From: Candidatus Geocrenenecus dongiae
Lineage (GTDB): Archaea > Thermoproteota > Nitrososphaeria_A > Caldarchaeales > Wolframiiraptoraceae
Direction: 5' to 3'
Length of the DNA stretch: 64,000 nt
NCBI GenBank assembly: GCA_023267855.1
Contig: JALNLN010000009.1
Span: 1-64,000 of the forward strand
The translations under genes were made by a program, and so were the position numbers. The notes beneath the pieces are model-generated. The model did not search any database. It saw nothing but the letters and a program-made list of their open reading frames with translations, and was not told the DNA's origin. Positions 29,826-39,453 of the stretch are shown here, one piece after another (position 1 is the stretch's first letter; each line of letters starts with the position of its first letter).

Positions 29826-31409
29826 ATGGGTGAGAAAGGTTATAAATCTACTGAAGAACTGATCCGCGAATTGGAAGAAATGCGGAAAAAAGCTCTTCTC
29901 GGCGGAGGACTAGAAGCTATTGAGAAACAGCATCAAGCAGGGAAATTAACAGCGAGAGAGAGAATAGAGTTACTGCTCGATAAAGATAGTTTCGTGGAGC
30001 TGGATGCTTTTATGGTTCATCGAGCTACTGAGTTTGGAATGGATAAAAGAAAAGTTCTAGGAGATGGAATAATTACAGGTTTAGGGAGAATAGATGGTAG
30101 GTTGGTGGCAGTATATGCTCAAGATGCGACTTTCATGGGAGGGTCTATAGGAGAAGTCCATGCAAACAAGATCTCTAGGATTCTTGATAGAGCTATGGAG
30201 CTTGGAGTACCGATCATAGGTTTAAATGATTCTGGAGGTGCGAGAATTCAAGAAGGTGTTGCTTCTCTCCATGCTATAGGAGAATATTTTGCGAGAAATG
30301 TTAGAGCTTCAGGTGTAATTCCACAGATCATAGTGATTATGGGGCCATGTGCAGGCGGGGCAGTCTACTCTCCAGCCTTAGGAGACTTCATCATAATGGT
30401 TGAGAAGACTAGCTACATGTTCATCACCGGACCAAGAGTAGTAAAAGCAGTAATGGGTGAAGATGTTTCTTTTGAAGAACTAGGTGGGGCTGAGGTCCAC
30501 GCAAAACTTTCGGGGGTCGCTGACTTCACTGCACCGAACGATGTTGAAGCATTGAATCTAGTAAAAAGACTACTATCCTACCTTCCATCAAACTGTCTTG
30601 AAGATCCACCTTTCATAGATACTGGAGATCCACCAGATAGAGTAAATGAAGAATTGAATTACATGATACCTGATGATCCACGAAAGAGCTATGATATAAG
30701 AAACATAATTAACGTAGTCTTCGATAAAGGTTCATTCCTAGAAGTTAAGAAAGATTTTGCACCAAATGCTGTTGTGGGATTTGCGAGACTGGCCGGTTTC
30801 ACTGTTGGGGTTGTAGCTAACCAGCCGGCTGTACTAGCTGGTGTATTAGATATAGATTCTTCTGATAAGATTGCTCGGTTCGTAAGATTTTGTGACTGCT
30901 TTAACATACCGATTATAACGTTTGTAGATGTTCCTGGATATCTCCCTGGAACAAAGCAAGAACATGGTGGCATTATAAGACATGGAGCAAAAGTTATTTA
31001 CGCTTACTCTGAGGCAACAGTTCCGAAGATATCTATTATCGTTAGGAAGGCATATGGTGGAGCATATATAGCTATGTGTAGTAAGAGTCTAGGAGCAGAT
31101 GTCGTCTTTGCGTATCCTACGGCTGAGATAGCTGTTATGGGTCCTGAAGGTGCGGTAGAAGTAATCTATAGGAAAGAAATAGAGTCTGCTGAACCTTCTA
31201 AGAGAGAGGAAATCATATCTCAACTGATTAGAGAATATAGAGCGAAGTTTGCGAATCCATATGTAGCGGCAGGTCTCGGATACGTTAATGCAGTAATAGA
31301 ACCTAAAGAGACCAGACCTATACTTGCCAAAACTTTAAAGATGTATATGAAGGGTAAGAGAAGTCTGCTCTCTAGACTTCCAAGAAAACATGGAAATATT
31401 CCACTATAA
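29826..31409 (+). CDS. Acyl-CoA carboxyltransferase subunit (methylmalonyl-CoA decarboxylase alpha / PccB family)
   Basis: GGGLEAIEKQHQAGKLTARERIELLLD, GPCAGGAVYSPALGDF, FVDVPGYLPGTKQEHGGIIRHGAK. Confidence 0.92.
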   Translation: MGEKGYKSTEELIRELEEMRKKALLGGGLEAIEKQHQAGKLTARERIELLLDKDSFVELDAFMVHRATEFGMDKRKVLGDGIITGLGRIDGRLVAVYAQDATFMGGSIGEVHANKISRILDRAMELGVPIIGLNDSGGARIQEGVASLHAIGEYFARNVRASGVIPQIIVIMGPCAGGAVYSPALGDFIIMVEKTSYMFITGPRVVKAVMGEDVSFEELGGAEVHAKLSGVADFTAPNDVEALNLVKRLLSYLPSNCLEDPPFIDTGDPPDRVNEELNYMIPDDPRKSYDIRNIINVVFDKGSFLEVKKDFAPNAVVGFARLAGFTVGVVANQPAVLAGVLDIDSSDKIARFVRFCDCFNIPIITFVDVPGYLPGTKQEHGGIIRHGAKVIYAYSEATVPKISIIVRKAYGGAYIAMCSKSLGADVVFAYPTAEIAVMGPEGAVEVIYRKEIESAEPSKREEIISQLIREYRAKFANPYVAAGLGYVNAVIEPKETRPILAKTLKMYMKGKRSLLSRLPRKHGNIPL

Positions 31410-32504
31410 ACCAAAATGTATTGGGAGTAGAGATAATACGATGGCCCCAGCAATTACAGAAGTTATCTGACCTCCAGTATTAGCTGCTATTGCATGCATT
31501 AGTATCCAGTTATCGGGGTCTTCCTGTCTCGCAATTAAGTGGGCTGTCCTCGCAGCCATTGGGAAAGCAGATATACCTGTTGCTCCAATTAGAGGATTTA
31601 TTTTTCCTCCCGTTAAGTAGTAGGCTAGTTTAGCTGCAAGAAGACCGCATGCTAAATCTGCGAAGAAAGCAAATAAGCCTAGTGCGAAGACTATTAACGT
31701 TGCGATGTTTATGAATTTTTCTGCTATCATTGTCCCACCAATAGTTATTCCTAGTAAGAGTGTTACCACATTAGACAATTCATTCTGAGCTGCTCTCGAC
31801 AATCTTTCAACAACACCACATTCTTTTAAGAAGTTTCCAAACATTAACGCTCCTATCAATGGAATACCTTTAGGAGCAATAATACCTATTATAACTGTTA
31901 CCAGTATTGGAAAGACTATTTTAAGAGTTCTCGGATACACTCCTTCCTTGTACTCCATTCTTGTAAGTCTTTCTTTTCTGCTTAAAAGTAGTTTTGATGC
32001 AGGCACCTGTAAGATAGGTACCATAGATATGTAGGCATAAGCTGAAACAGCGACAGGTCCTAGTAGATCTGGTGCGTATTTCGAAGTTACGTAGATGGCT
32101 GTCGGTCCATCCATTGCACCAATTATACCTATACTAGCAGCTTCACCTGGACCGAATCCTAAAGATAAGGCTAAGAGCATAGTTAAAGGGATTCCTAGAT
32201 GTGCAGGTATAGTAATTAGGAGAACCCAGGGTCGCTCGAATAGGGGGCCAAAATCTATCATAGCTCCGATACCTATGAAGACCAATATTGGGAGAAGCTC
32301 TGTAAGTATTCCATAATCATATAGGTATCTGAGAAATCCTCCTACTTCCATTAGTTCTCCGTAGGGTATGTTTACTAAGATTGCTCCAAAACCTATCGGT
32401 ACTAGCAATAGAGGTTCGTAGCCCTTCTTAATCGCTAGATAGATAAGTAGAGCTCCTACAGCAATCATTATAAAGTTACCTACGTATGTTGTCAGCAGGT
32501 CCAT
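31404..32504 (-). CDS. Sodium-ion-translocating decarboxylase beta subunit (OadB/MmdB/GcdB)
   Basis: Polytopic; GIGAMIDFGPLFERPWVLLI, GIIGAMDGPTAIYVTSKYAPDLLGPVAVSAYAYISMVPILQ. Confidence 0.92.
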   Translation of the reverse strand: MDLLTTYVGNFIMIAVGALLIYLAIKKGYEPLLLVPIGFGAILVNIPYGELMEVGGFLRYLYDYGILTELLPILVFIGIGAMIDFGPLFERPWVLLITIPAHLGIPLTMLLALSLGFGPGEAASIGIIGAMDGPTAIYVTSKYAPDLLGPVAVSAYAYISMVPILQVPASKLLLSRKERLTRMEYKEGVYPRTLKIVFPILVTVIIGIIAPKGIPLIGALMFGNFLKECGVVERLSRAAQNELSNVVTLLLGITIGGTMIAEKFINIATLIVFALGLFAFFADLACGLLAAKLAYYLTGGKINPLIGATGISAFPMAARTAHLIARQEDPDNWILMHAIAANTGGQITSVIAGAIVLSLLPIHFGL

Positions 32505-32516
32505 TAGAGTTCACCT

Positions 32517-32924
32517 TTACTCTATCTCAATCAACAATTGTCCTGCATTAACAGATGATCCTTCTGAAACATGTATCTTCTTGACTCTACCTGATGTAGG
32601 AGAGTAGATCACATTCTCCATCTTCATACTTTCCAAGACTAGTATAGGGTCTCCGGTTTTAACTATATCACCTTCTTTACATTTTATAGAAACAATTGTT
32701 CCAGGAATTGGTGCTTTAACTAAACCTGGAGCTTTAGCTACCTCAGCTTTGACTTCTGGTGTTGGAGGTGTAGTAACCTTCTTCTCCTCTTTAGGAGCTA
32801 CTACGGTTGTAGGAATAGTAGGTGTAGGCGCTGATGATACTTCTTCTACGCCGATCTCTTCGACCTCAACTTCAAAGACCTTTCCGCCTACAGTAACTCG
32901 GAACCTTCTCTTCAACTTAACCAC
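32517..32924 (-). CDS. Biotin carboxyl carrier subunit of decarboxylase (MmdC-like)
   Basis: VLESMKMENVI biotinylation motif, Pro/Thr linker; GTG start at 32924 follows the gamma-subunit frame more plausibly than the track start at 33044. Confidence 0.88.
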   Translation of the reverse strand: MVKLKRRFRVTVGGKVFEVEVEEIGVEEVSSAPTPTIPTTVVAPKEEKKVTTPPTPEVKAEVAKAPGLVKAPIPGTIVSIKCKEGDIVKTGDPILVLESMKMENVIYSPTSGRVKKIHVSEGSSVNAGQLLIEIE

Positions 32925-33243
32925 CCTCCCATAATCTTGAAGAATACAGTATACTCGAGATCTTCCATAAAGATGTAGAAGGCTGCGGCATCTCCACCCT
33001 ATAACTGATTTCCGTAGGTTTAGAAAGTGTAGCAAATACTGCACTTAATCCTGCCACCAGTTCAAGATCTTCTCCTGTTACTTCTTCTAATTCAGCTTTT
33101 TCTTCAAGTTCCTTAGGTTTAGTAGATAAGACTCGTCGAATAATGTATGTCACCAGCAGTAGTAGGAGAACGCCGCCCGTCAAAAACATCAACCAGTATA
33201 GAGTAAAGACTAATCCCAAGCTTATATTTTCTATCAAGACCAT
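32917..33243 (-). CDS. OadG/MmdD-like gamma/delta subunit of Na+-pump decarboxylase
   Basis: Single TM LVFTLYWLMFLTGGVLLLLLVTYIIRRV plus acidic tail; between regulatory region and BCCP gene. Confidence 0.65.
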   Translation of the reverse strand: MVLIENISLGLVFTLYWLMFLTGGVLLLLLVTYIIRRVLSTKPKELEEKAELEEVTGEDLELVAGLSAVFATLSKPTEISYRVEMPQPSTSLWKISSILYSSRLWEGG

Positions 33244-33370
33244 GTGATATAATGTTAAGAATGCACTATTTTAATATTATACTCTTAATTCTCAACATAT
33301 CTAGATTCTGTAATTCTTCATTACAACTATAAGGGGAACCTTAATTAATAGACCTGGGAGTTATTTAGGT

Positions 33371-34126
33371 GTGGGAGAAGTAGTTAGATTGGGAGATTTC
33401 GATATTTATTTTTATGATTTCGTTGATTCTACTCAAGATTTAGCGAGAAGTCTTGGAGAAGTTAGAGAATTTACTACTATCGTAGCTAGAGTACAACGTA
33501 AAGCTCGTGGAAGATTTGGTAGAGAATGGTGTTCTCCTCAAGGTGGATTATGGTTTACCACAATTCTTTATCCTAAAACTTCTGTATCAACTTACGCTAT
33601 CCTTTGTTTACTCACTTCGTTATCTATCGCTAGAGCAATTGAAGACGTTACTAGACTTAATGCATCAATTAAGTGGCCTAACGATGTGTATGTAAATGGG
33701 AAAAAGATTGCGGGAGTCCTGATAGAATCAGATGTAATCAACAATATTGTTGAGAAAGTTTTAGTGGGGGTAGGGTTAAATCTTAACTTCAGAATAGACG
33801 CTCTACCCGAAGAATTAAGAGGTAGAGCAACTACACTTTTAGAAGAATATGGTAAGCCCGTAGACTTAGAATTTTTTCTCCTAAAGATTCTCCATGAATT
33901 AAAGAAGAACTATGAAGAGTATAAAGCTGGATCTCACTATAAATTGATTGAATCCATTAAGAGTAGGATGGAAATTCTCGGCAAACTTGTTTTCATACAT
34001 CTAAGTTCTGGAAAATTAATAGGGGTAGTAAGAGATCTTGAAGTTAATGGTGATCTTGTTGTAGAATCTTCAGATACGAAGTTTATTCTTAATCCTTCAG
34101 ATATCAGAAAACTGGAAGTTATTTAA
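33371..34126 (+). CDS. birA: Biotin--protein ligase
   Basis: DFVDSTQDLARSL, KARGRFGREWCSPQGGLWFTTIL, IKWPNDVYVNGKKIAGVLIE; GTG start. Confidence 0.9.
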   Translation: MGEVVRLGDFDIYFYDFVDSTQDLARSLGEVREFTTIVARVQRKARGRFGREWCSPQGGLWFTTILYPKTSVSTYAILCLLTSLSIARAIEDVTRLNASIKWPNDVYVNGKKIAGVLIESDVINNIVEKVLVGVGLNLNFRIDALPEELRGRATTLLEEYGKPVDLEFFLLKILHELKKNYEEYKAGSHYKLIESIKSRMEILGKLVFIHLSSGKLIGVVRDLEVNGDLVVESSDTKFILNPSDIRKLEVI

Positions 34127-34686
34127 GCTCTGGCCCTGATTATTATCTGTAGAAATTCTTTTCTCTTGAGAAGATATAGTATGATCGCAATCTTCAATCC
34201 ATCTCCTGGTAGAAATATAAGCATCCCCATTATTACAGCTCTACTAACTGCTTCAGAAAGCATTAATCCTGAAAAATTAGTGAACCAGAGAATTAACCAT
34301 GGAACACCTAAACTGTATATTACTATCTCAGCCAAGATACATGCTAATAATGCTTTAATTATAGATCTACTGCTCACTGGATTGTATATTAGGCCAGCAA
34401 TAGCTGCGGCTATGGGGAATGATAATAAGTATCCAGCCGTTGGTCCGAGAAAAACCATGTAGCCACCCTTAAAACCTGCAAATACTGGTAAACCAGCTAG
34501 ACCAACCGCTAGATATATTAACTGGGATAATAGACCCACTCTAAATCCTCCAACAAATCCTGAAAGTATTACGAAAAGAGTTTGTAAAGTTATTGGAACA
34601 GGGCCAATATAGAAAGCAAACTGTGCTCCGAGAGCTGTAAAGACTGCGAAGATACTAGATAAAGCAATTAGCCGTGTTTTAATCAT
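34123..34686 (-). CDS. bioY: BioY biotin transporter S component
   Basis: PVPITLQTLFVILSGFVGGFRVGLLSQLIYLAVGLAGLPVFAGFKGG, GPTAGYLLSFP. Confidence 0.92.
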   Translation of the reverse strand: MIKTRLIALSSIFAVFTALGAQFAFYIGPVPITLQTLFVILSGFVGGFRVGLLSQLIYLAVGLAGLPVFAGFKGGYMVFLGPTAGYLLSFPIAAAIAGLIYNPVSSRSIIKALLACILAEIVIYSLGVPWLILWFTNFSGLMLSEAVSRAVIMGMLIFLPGDGLKIAIILYLLKRKEFLQIIIRARA

Positions 34687-34739
34687 ATACAGGATTTAAA
34701 AATCTTATATCTTAAAAATTTTTTGGAGGTTCAGGTATT

Positions 34740-35210
34740 TTACTTTCTCTTTTTAGCTACATCTAGTATTGCTTCTATTATTGGTCTGTAGCCTGTACAT
34801 CTACATAGAACTCCGTTTAAAGCTTCTACTACTTCTTCTCTTGAAGGATTTGGATTACGATTGAGAAGCCAGTGACCAACTATTACGAATGCTGGTGTGC
34901 AGAATCCGCATTGTAGTGCTCCGTGTTCTATGAATGCTTTCTGTATTGGTGTAAGTTCACCATCCCTAGATAAACCTTCAACAGTAACAATCTCAGAACC
35001 ATCAACCTCAACAGCAAGAACAAGACAAGACTTCACAGGCTCCCCATTCAATAAGACAGTGCATAAACCACAGTCCCCTCTTTCACATGCTTTCTTCGTT
35101 CCTTTCAGTTTAAGTACTTCTCTGATAAGCCATAGAAGTGTCTTGTTCGGTTCTACTTCAACAGTCTTCTCTACACCATTTATCTTAAAAATTATTTTCT
35201 TCTTCTCCAT
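34740..35210 (-). CDS. [2Fe-2S] small subunit of molybdenum hydroxylase (2)
   Basis: CERGDCGLCTVLLNGEPVKSC, CGFCTPA, CRCTGYRPI. Confidence 0.93.
   Translation of the reverse strand: MEKKKIIFKINGVEKTVEVEPNKTLLWLIREVLKLKGTKKACERGDCGLCTVLLNGEPVKSCLVLAVEVDGSEIVTVEGLSRDGELTPIQKAFIEHGALQCGFCTPAFVIVGHWLLNRNPNPSREEVVEALNGVLCRCTGYRPIIEAILDVAKKRK
34884..35069 (-). repeat. 186-bp tract identical (inverted) to 24724-24909
   Basis: See partner copy. Confidence 0.95.
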
Positions 35211-36071
35211 CTACACCACCTCCACAATCTGTTTTAACAATCTTCTTGTTAAGACTTTCACTAAATGTAGTCTATACTCTGCACTTCCTCTAACATCAGA
35301 TATAGGTGAAACCTTTTCTGCAGCTATCTGAACCGCTCTCTCTATTTTTTCTTCAATCGTTCCAGGCTTCAAGAAGGCTTCTTCTGCTTCTCTTATTCTT
35401 AGAGGTGTTGGAGCAACACTAGAATATGCGAGTCTAATCTTTACATCTCCTCCTTCTCTATATCCTAAACCGGCGACCCCTACTACGGATAAATCTTCAC
35501 TCATAACTCTCATCATCTTAAGATATCTTCCAAAGTGATTTCTCGGAGGCTCGGGAACAAATACTTCTTTCACTATCTCCCACGGTTTCAGTATAGTTTT
35601 CTTAACACCTGTAAAGAAGTTCTCTATGGGAACTTCTCGGAAACCTTCCCTACTCAAGATCCTTACTTTAGCTTCCAAGATCAGTAGAGCTGGTGCACTG
35701 TCAGCTGCAGGACTTGCATTACATATGTTTCCAACTAGGGTTGCTCTATTCTTCAAGATCATATCTCCAATGGTTCTTACAGCTTCCCATAAAACTGGAT
35801 ATCTTTCTTTAACTACTCGGGATTCTAGAATCTTTCTGAGTGTAACTGTAGCACCTATTACGAGTCCTTCTCCTTCTCTATACTCAAGTTTCTCTAATTC
35901 TTTGATCTTCTTAATATCTACGATATGTCTAGCTTTCTCTATTCTATCTCTTAACGAGACTAGTAAATCTGTACCTCCTGCAAGGACTTTCGCTTGTTCT
36001 TTATACTTCTCTAAGATCTCGAATAATTCTTCAAGAGTTTGAGGACACGAATACTCAATTTTTGGAAGCAT
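35211..36071 (-). CDS. FAD-binding medium subunit of molybdenum hydroxylase (2)
   Basis: AKVLAGGTDLLVSLRDR, LKNRATLVGNICNASPAADSAPALLI. Confidence 0.93.
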   Translation of the reverse strand: MLPKIEYSCPQTLEELFEILEKYKEQAKVLAGGTDLLVSLRDRIEKARHIVDIKKIKELEKLEYREGEGLVIGATVTLRKILESRVVKERYPVLWEAVRTIGDMILKNRATLVGNICNASPAADSAPALLILEAKVRILSREGFREVPIENFFTGVKKTILKPWEIVKEVFVPEPPRNHFGRYLKMMRVMSEDLSVVGVAGLGYREGGDVKIRLAYSSVAPTPLRIREAEEAFLKPGTIEEKIERAVQIAAEKVSPISDVRGSAEYRLHLVKVLTRRLLKQIVEVV

Positions 36072-36075
36072 TTTC

Positions 36076-38394
36076 TCACCTCTTCTCCTTCAACGCTTTC
36101 CAGATATTTTCAAATGATAATGGTAGGTTATTTATGTTTACTCCTGTAGCATGGAATATGGCATTAGCGATGGCTGGTGGAACTGATAACATAGATAGCT
36201 CCCCTACACCTCTAGCTCCATATGGACCATCTTTCTGAGGATTCTCTATTATTACTACTATGTGTTCTTCAGGTATGTCTCCTGCTCTAGCTATCTTGTA
36301 ATCTGTTAGGTTTGGATTAATCATCCTACCATTTTTATCATATTTGTATTCTTCCCACATGCCTAGACTTATAGATTGAACGCATCCTCCAACTATTTGT
36401 CCTTCAACAAGCATTGGATTGATAGCTTTCCCGACATCAAATGCTGAAACAAGTTTTAATATCTTTATTTCACCTGTCTCGGTATCTAGTTCAATTTCTA
36501 CGGCCTGGGCCCCGAAAGTCCATTTGAGAGCAGGATACCCTTGACCTGTTTCTGGATCGAGATATGTTAATCTACTTCCTACATAGTATCCACGACCGAT
36601 TATAGGTCCGCCGATAGTGTTTCCATTCGGATACACGTATCCAGCGGCTATGTCCTTCAACTGAAGACTCCATTCAGGTCTACCTTTCACATATACTTTT
36701 TCATCTTCAATTTCGAGATCGTCTTTGGGAACTCTTAGAACTTGTGAAGCTACTTCAAGTATCTGTTCTTTAACATCTCTTGCAGCCCTGATAACTGCTC
36801 TACCCTCCATGAATAGATTCCTACTTGCAACGGTTTGCCATGAGTATGGTGTTAGATCAGTGTGTCTGAAAGGCACCACCTTTATCTTCTCTACTGGAAC
36901 ACTGAGTTCTTCTGCAACTATCTGAGCTAATGCTGTAACTGTACCCTGACCTATCTCTGTTACTCCTACAGATAACAGAAATGTTCCATCTTCATTTAAC
37001 TTGATTATTGCTGAAGATGCAGCATTGGGAGGCATTGCAGGCGCTTTCCATAGAGCAGCAATCCCCTTCGCTCTAATCTTGTTTGGAGTAATTTTCACTG
37101 GTGGAGTGCCCCAGCCAATCTTTTCAGCTACAGCTTTAATACATTGATCTATTCTGCCTGCATCTTCTCTTAGCTTTTCACCTGTGGGGGTGGTGAGCCC
37201 TGGTAGGAGAGCGTTCTTTAATCTAAACTCAATTGGATCCATACCTATCTCTGCTGCTACAATCTCCATCTGTCTTTCTATAGCCCAGAGAAACTCGAAG
37301 TGTCCAAACCCTCTGAAAGCAGTTCCCCAAGGATGATTTGTATAAACAGTTAGAGATTCACCTTCTAGATTTGGAACATAGTATGGTCCAGTACATGAGT
37401 ATCCAGCAGCTCGACCAATATTTACTCCATAATCTGCGTAAGCTCCAGCATCAAATACATACAGAATCTTCTCGGCCATTATCTTTCCATCCCTCGTTAC
37501 GCCTGTCTTTATTTTACCGTAGAATCCTTGTCTAACAGGAGCAACCATAAATTGTTCTTCACGGGTTAACTCTAACTTAACAGGCCTATATCCAGCCTTT
37601 TTAGATAAGAGAACTACTAATGGTTCAAAGTTTATTCCTGCTTTTCCACCGAAACCTCCCCCGACATATGGAACATATACCGATATCTTGTGAAGTGGTA
37701 CTCCAAGCGAGTAACCAAGTATGTATCTAATAGCGAATGGGCTTTGAGCAGATGTCCATATTTTTATACTTCCATCCTTCATATATTGGCCAATGCATGT
37801 GTGAGGCTCCATCGGAACATGGGAGACTTGAGGCATCAAAAACTCGTTCTCAACTATTACATCACTCTTCTTGAAACCTTCCTCAACGTTTCCTTTCTTA
37901 ACAACAAATCTATTAGCTATATTTGTTCCAGGTATAGGGTTGAAAGCTGGAGAATGAGCATATTCTCCAAGTTCTTCATGAACTAGGGGGGCGTCAGGTT
38001 TCAAAGCATCTCTAACATCTAATACAGGTGGTAGAGGTTCATAGTCAACTTTTATCAACTCAATGGCTTCTTCTGCAGCTTCAAGATTCTCTGCAACTAC
38101 TGCAGCGACAGGTTCTCCCACCCATCTAACTTTCTTCCTTGCCAGTATATTCCTATCATTCACATATAATCCAATTCGGAAAGGAAAATCTTCTCCAATA
38201 GCTATCGTTATTACTCCAGGTACTTTCAATGCATCACTAAAATCTATCGATTTAATCTTTGCATGAGCATATGGACTTAAAAGTAATTTTGTATACAACA
38301 TTCCAGGAAGTTCTATGTCTCCAGCGTATTCAGCTGACCCAGTCACTTTCTCGAATGCATCAATTCTCTGAATAGATTTTCCTACGTATTTCAT
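36076..38394 (-). CDS. Xanthine-dehydrogenase-family molybdopterin-binding large subunit (2)
   Basis: GGGFGGKAG, TAFRGFGHFE, YGARGVGELSML. Confidence 0.92.
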   Translation of the reverse strand: MKYVGKSIQRIDAFEKVTGSAEYAGDIELPGMLYTKLLLSPYAHAKIKSIDFSDALKVPGVITIAIGEDFPFRIGLYVNDRNILARKKVRWVGEPVAAVVAENLEAAEEAIELIKVDYEPLPPVLDVRDALKPDAPLVHEELGEYAHSPAFNPIPGTNIANRFVVKKGNVEEGFKKSDVIVENEFLMPQVSHVPMEPHTCIGQYMKDGSIKIWTSAQSPFAIRYILGYSLGVPLHKISVYVPYVGGGFGGKAGINFEPLVVLLSKKAGYRPVKLELTREEQFMVAPVRQGFYGKIKTGVTRDGKIMAEKILYVFDAGAYADYGVNIGRAAGYSCTGPYYVPNLEGESLTVYTNHPWGTAFRGFGHFEFLWAIERQMEIVAAEIGMDPIEFRLKNALLPGLTTPTGEKLREDAGRIDQCIKAVAEKIGWGTPPVKITPNKIRAKGIAALWKAPAMPPNAASSAIIKLNEDGTFLLSVGVTEIGQGTVTALAQIVAEELSVPVEKIKVVPFRHTDLTPYSWQTVASRNLFMEGRAVIRAARDVKEQILEVASQVLRVPKDDLEIEDEKVYVKGRPEWSLQLKDIAAGYVYPNGNTIGGPIIGRGYYVGSRLTYLDPETGQGYPALKWTFGAQAVEIELDTETGEIKILKLVSAFDVGKAINPMLVEGQIVGGCVQSISLGMWEEYKYDKNGRMINPNLTDYKIARAGDIPEEHIVVIIENPQKDGPYGARGVGELSMLSVPPAIANAIFHATGVNINNLPLSFENIWKALKEKR

Positions 38395-38502
38395 TAATAA
38401 CCACTCTCCACATTAACATACACGTTACTAAACTTCAAAAACCAACATATATTTTTTTCTTCTGTACTATAAAATAAAAATTTTGAGAAAGTGGATATGT
38501 TT

Positions 38503-39243
38503 CTAGAATTCTATTTCGAATTTTGAAGTTGGTTTTAATGGAATAGTCTTCTTAAGCATGTCTTCTGGAACTGGTCTCTCACCCATTAAGCCAATTGATG
38601 TAATATAGGGTTTCACCGACTTATTCCACTGTTCTCTAGTTATGTAGTATACCCTCGCTCCTCCAAGTTCATGTTGTACTTGAGGCCACGGTTTCGTTGT
38701 ATGTTGAAGTCTGAAGCCCATTCTAAATCCGAATGGGCTCTCAAAAGTAGCCCACCACTCATTTACACCAACCACGTCAAAAGCGTGCTCAATTTTAGCA
38801 GCGTAAAGAAAGAGTCCAAGTCTTTCAGCTCGTTTGAAAACAATCGTATGGAGACTTATACAGATCTCTTCATTTACGAATCTATGATTAACGAGCCCCA
38901 TTAGTTCTCCTTCTGTATTGGTAGCTACAATCACGTATCCATCTTTTAACCTATTCTGTGCCCATGCTAAAATCTCTGAGTATGTTCTGACAGCCACTAG
39001 ATGATAGAAGTCTTTATCATATTTAGGATCGATAAGTTGTCTTAGTGTCTGGAGCATGGCTGGTGCTTCATCTTTAGTAGCGGGGCGAACTATTATCGGT
39101 TCACCACTCTTTAATCTATAGATTTTAGGTGGGAAAGGTTTCTGGAACCGTTCATCAGGCGGACCTCCTCTTAAAAACTCTTCTATCTCATCGACCGAGA
39201 ACTTAAATTCTTCAAAAGATATGGGAACAGCTGGCTTAACCAT
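38503..39243 (-). CDS. GNAT-like acetyltransferase-fold protein, function unknown
   Basis: IIVRPATKDEAPAMLQTLRQL ... DGYVIVATNTEGELMGLVNHRFV ... FGFRMGFRLQHTTKPWP. Confidence 0.45.
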   Translation of the reverse strand: MVKPAVPISFEEFKFSVDEIEEFLRGGPPDERFQKPFPPKIYRLKSGEPIIVRPATKDEAPAMLQTLRQLIDPKYDKDFYHLVAVRTYSEILAWAQNRLKDGYVIVATNTEGELMGLVNHRFVNEEICISLHTIVFKRAERLGLFLYAAKIEHAFDVVGVNEWWATFESPFGFRMGFRLQHTTKPWPQVQHELGGARVYYITREQWNKSVKPYITSIGLMGERPVPEDMLKKTIPLKPTSKFEIEF

Positions 39244-39453
39244 GTTGAAAACTTATTATCGTGGAGAATAAATACTTATCTCAAATAACTTTATCAGAAT
39301 ATTTAGGTTTATTTCCCTCTTAGAGAAATCAAAATATTTCCATTCGCCGATTTCAATCACGAAATCTATTAGTACATTTAACGTGTAGTAGATAGTTCTA
39401 GTTTTTCAAATAATGACTTAACTTTATTTACATCGTTATTTCAAATTATATCT

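Noticed and set aside
20811-38394. Aerobic-type CO dehydrogenase (CoxLMS) as identity of the two molybdenum hydroxylases
   Set aside because: The active-site loops read TALRGFGYPE and TAFRGFGHFE, like xanthine-dehydrogenase-type enzymes, not the AYRCSFR (form I) or AYRGAGR (form II) loops of CO dehydrogenases.
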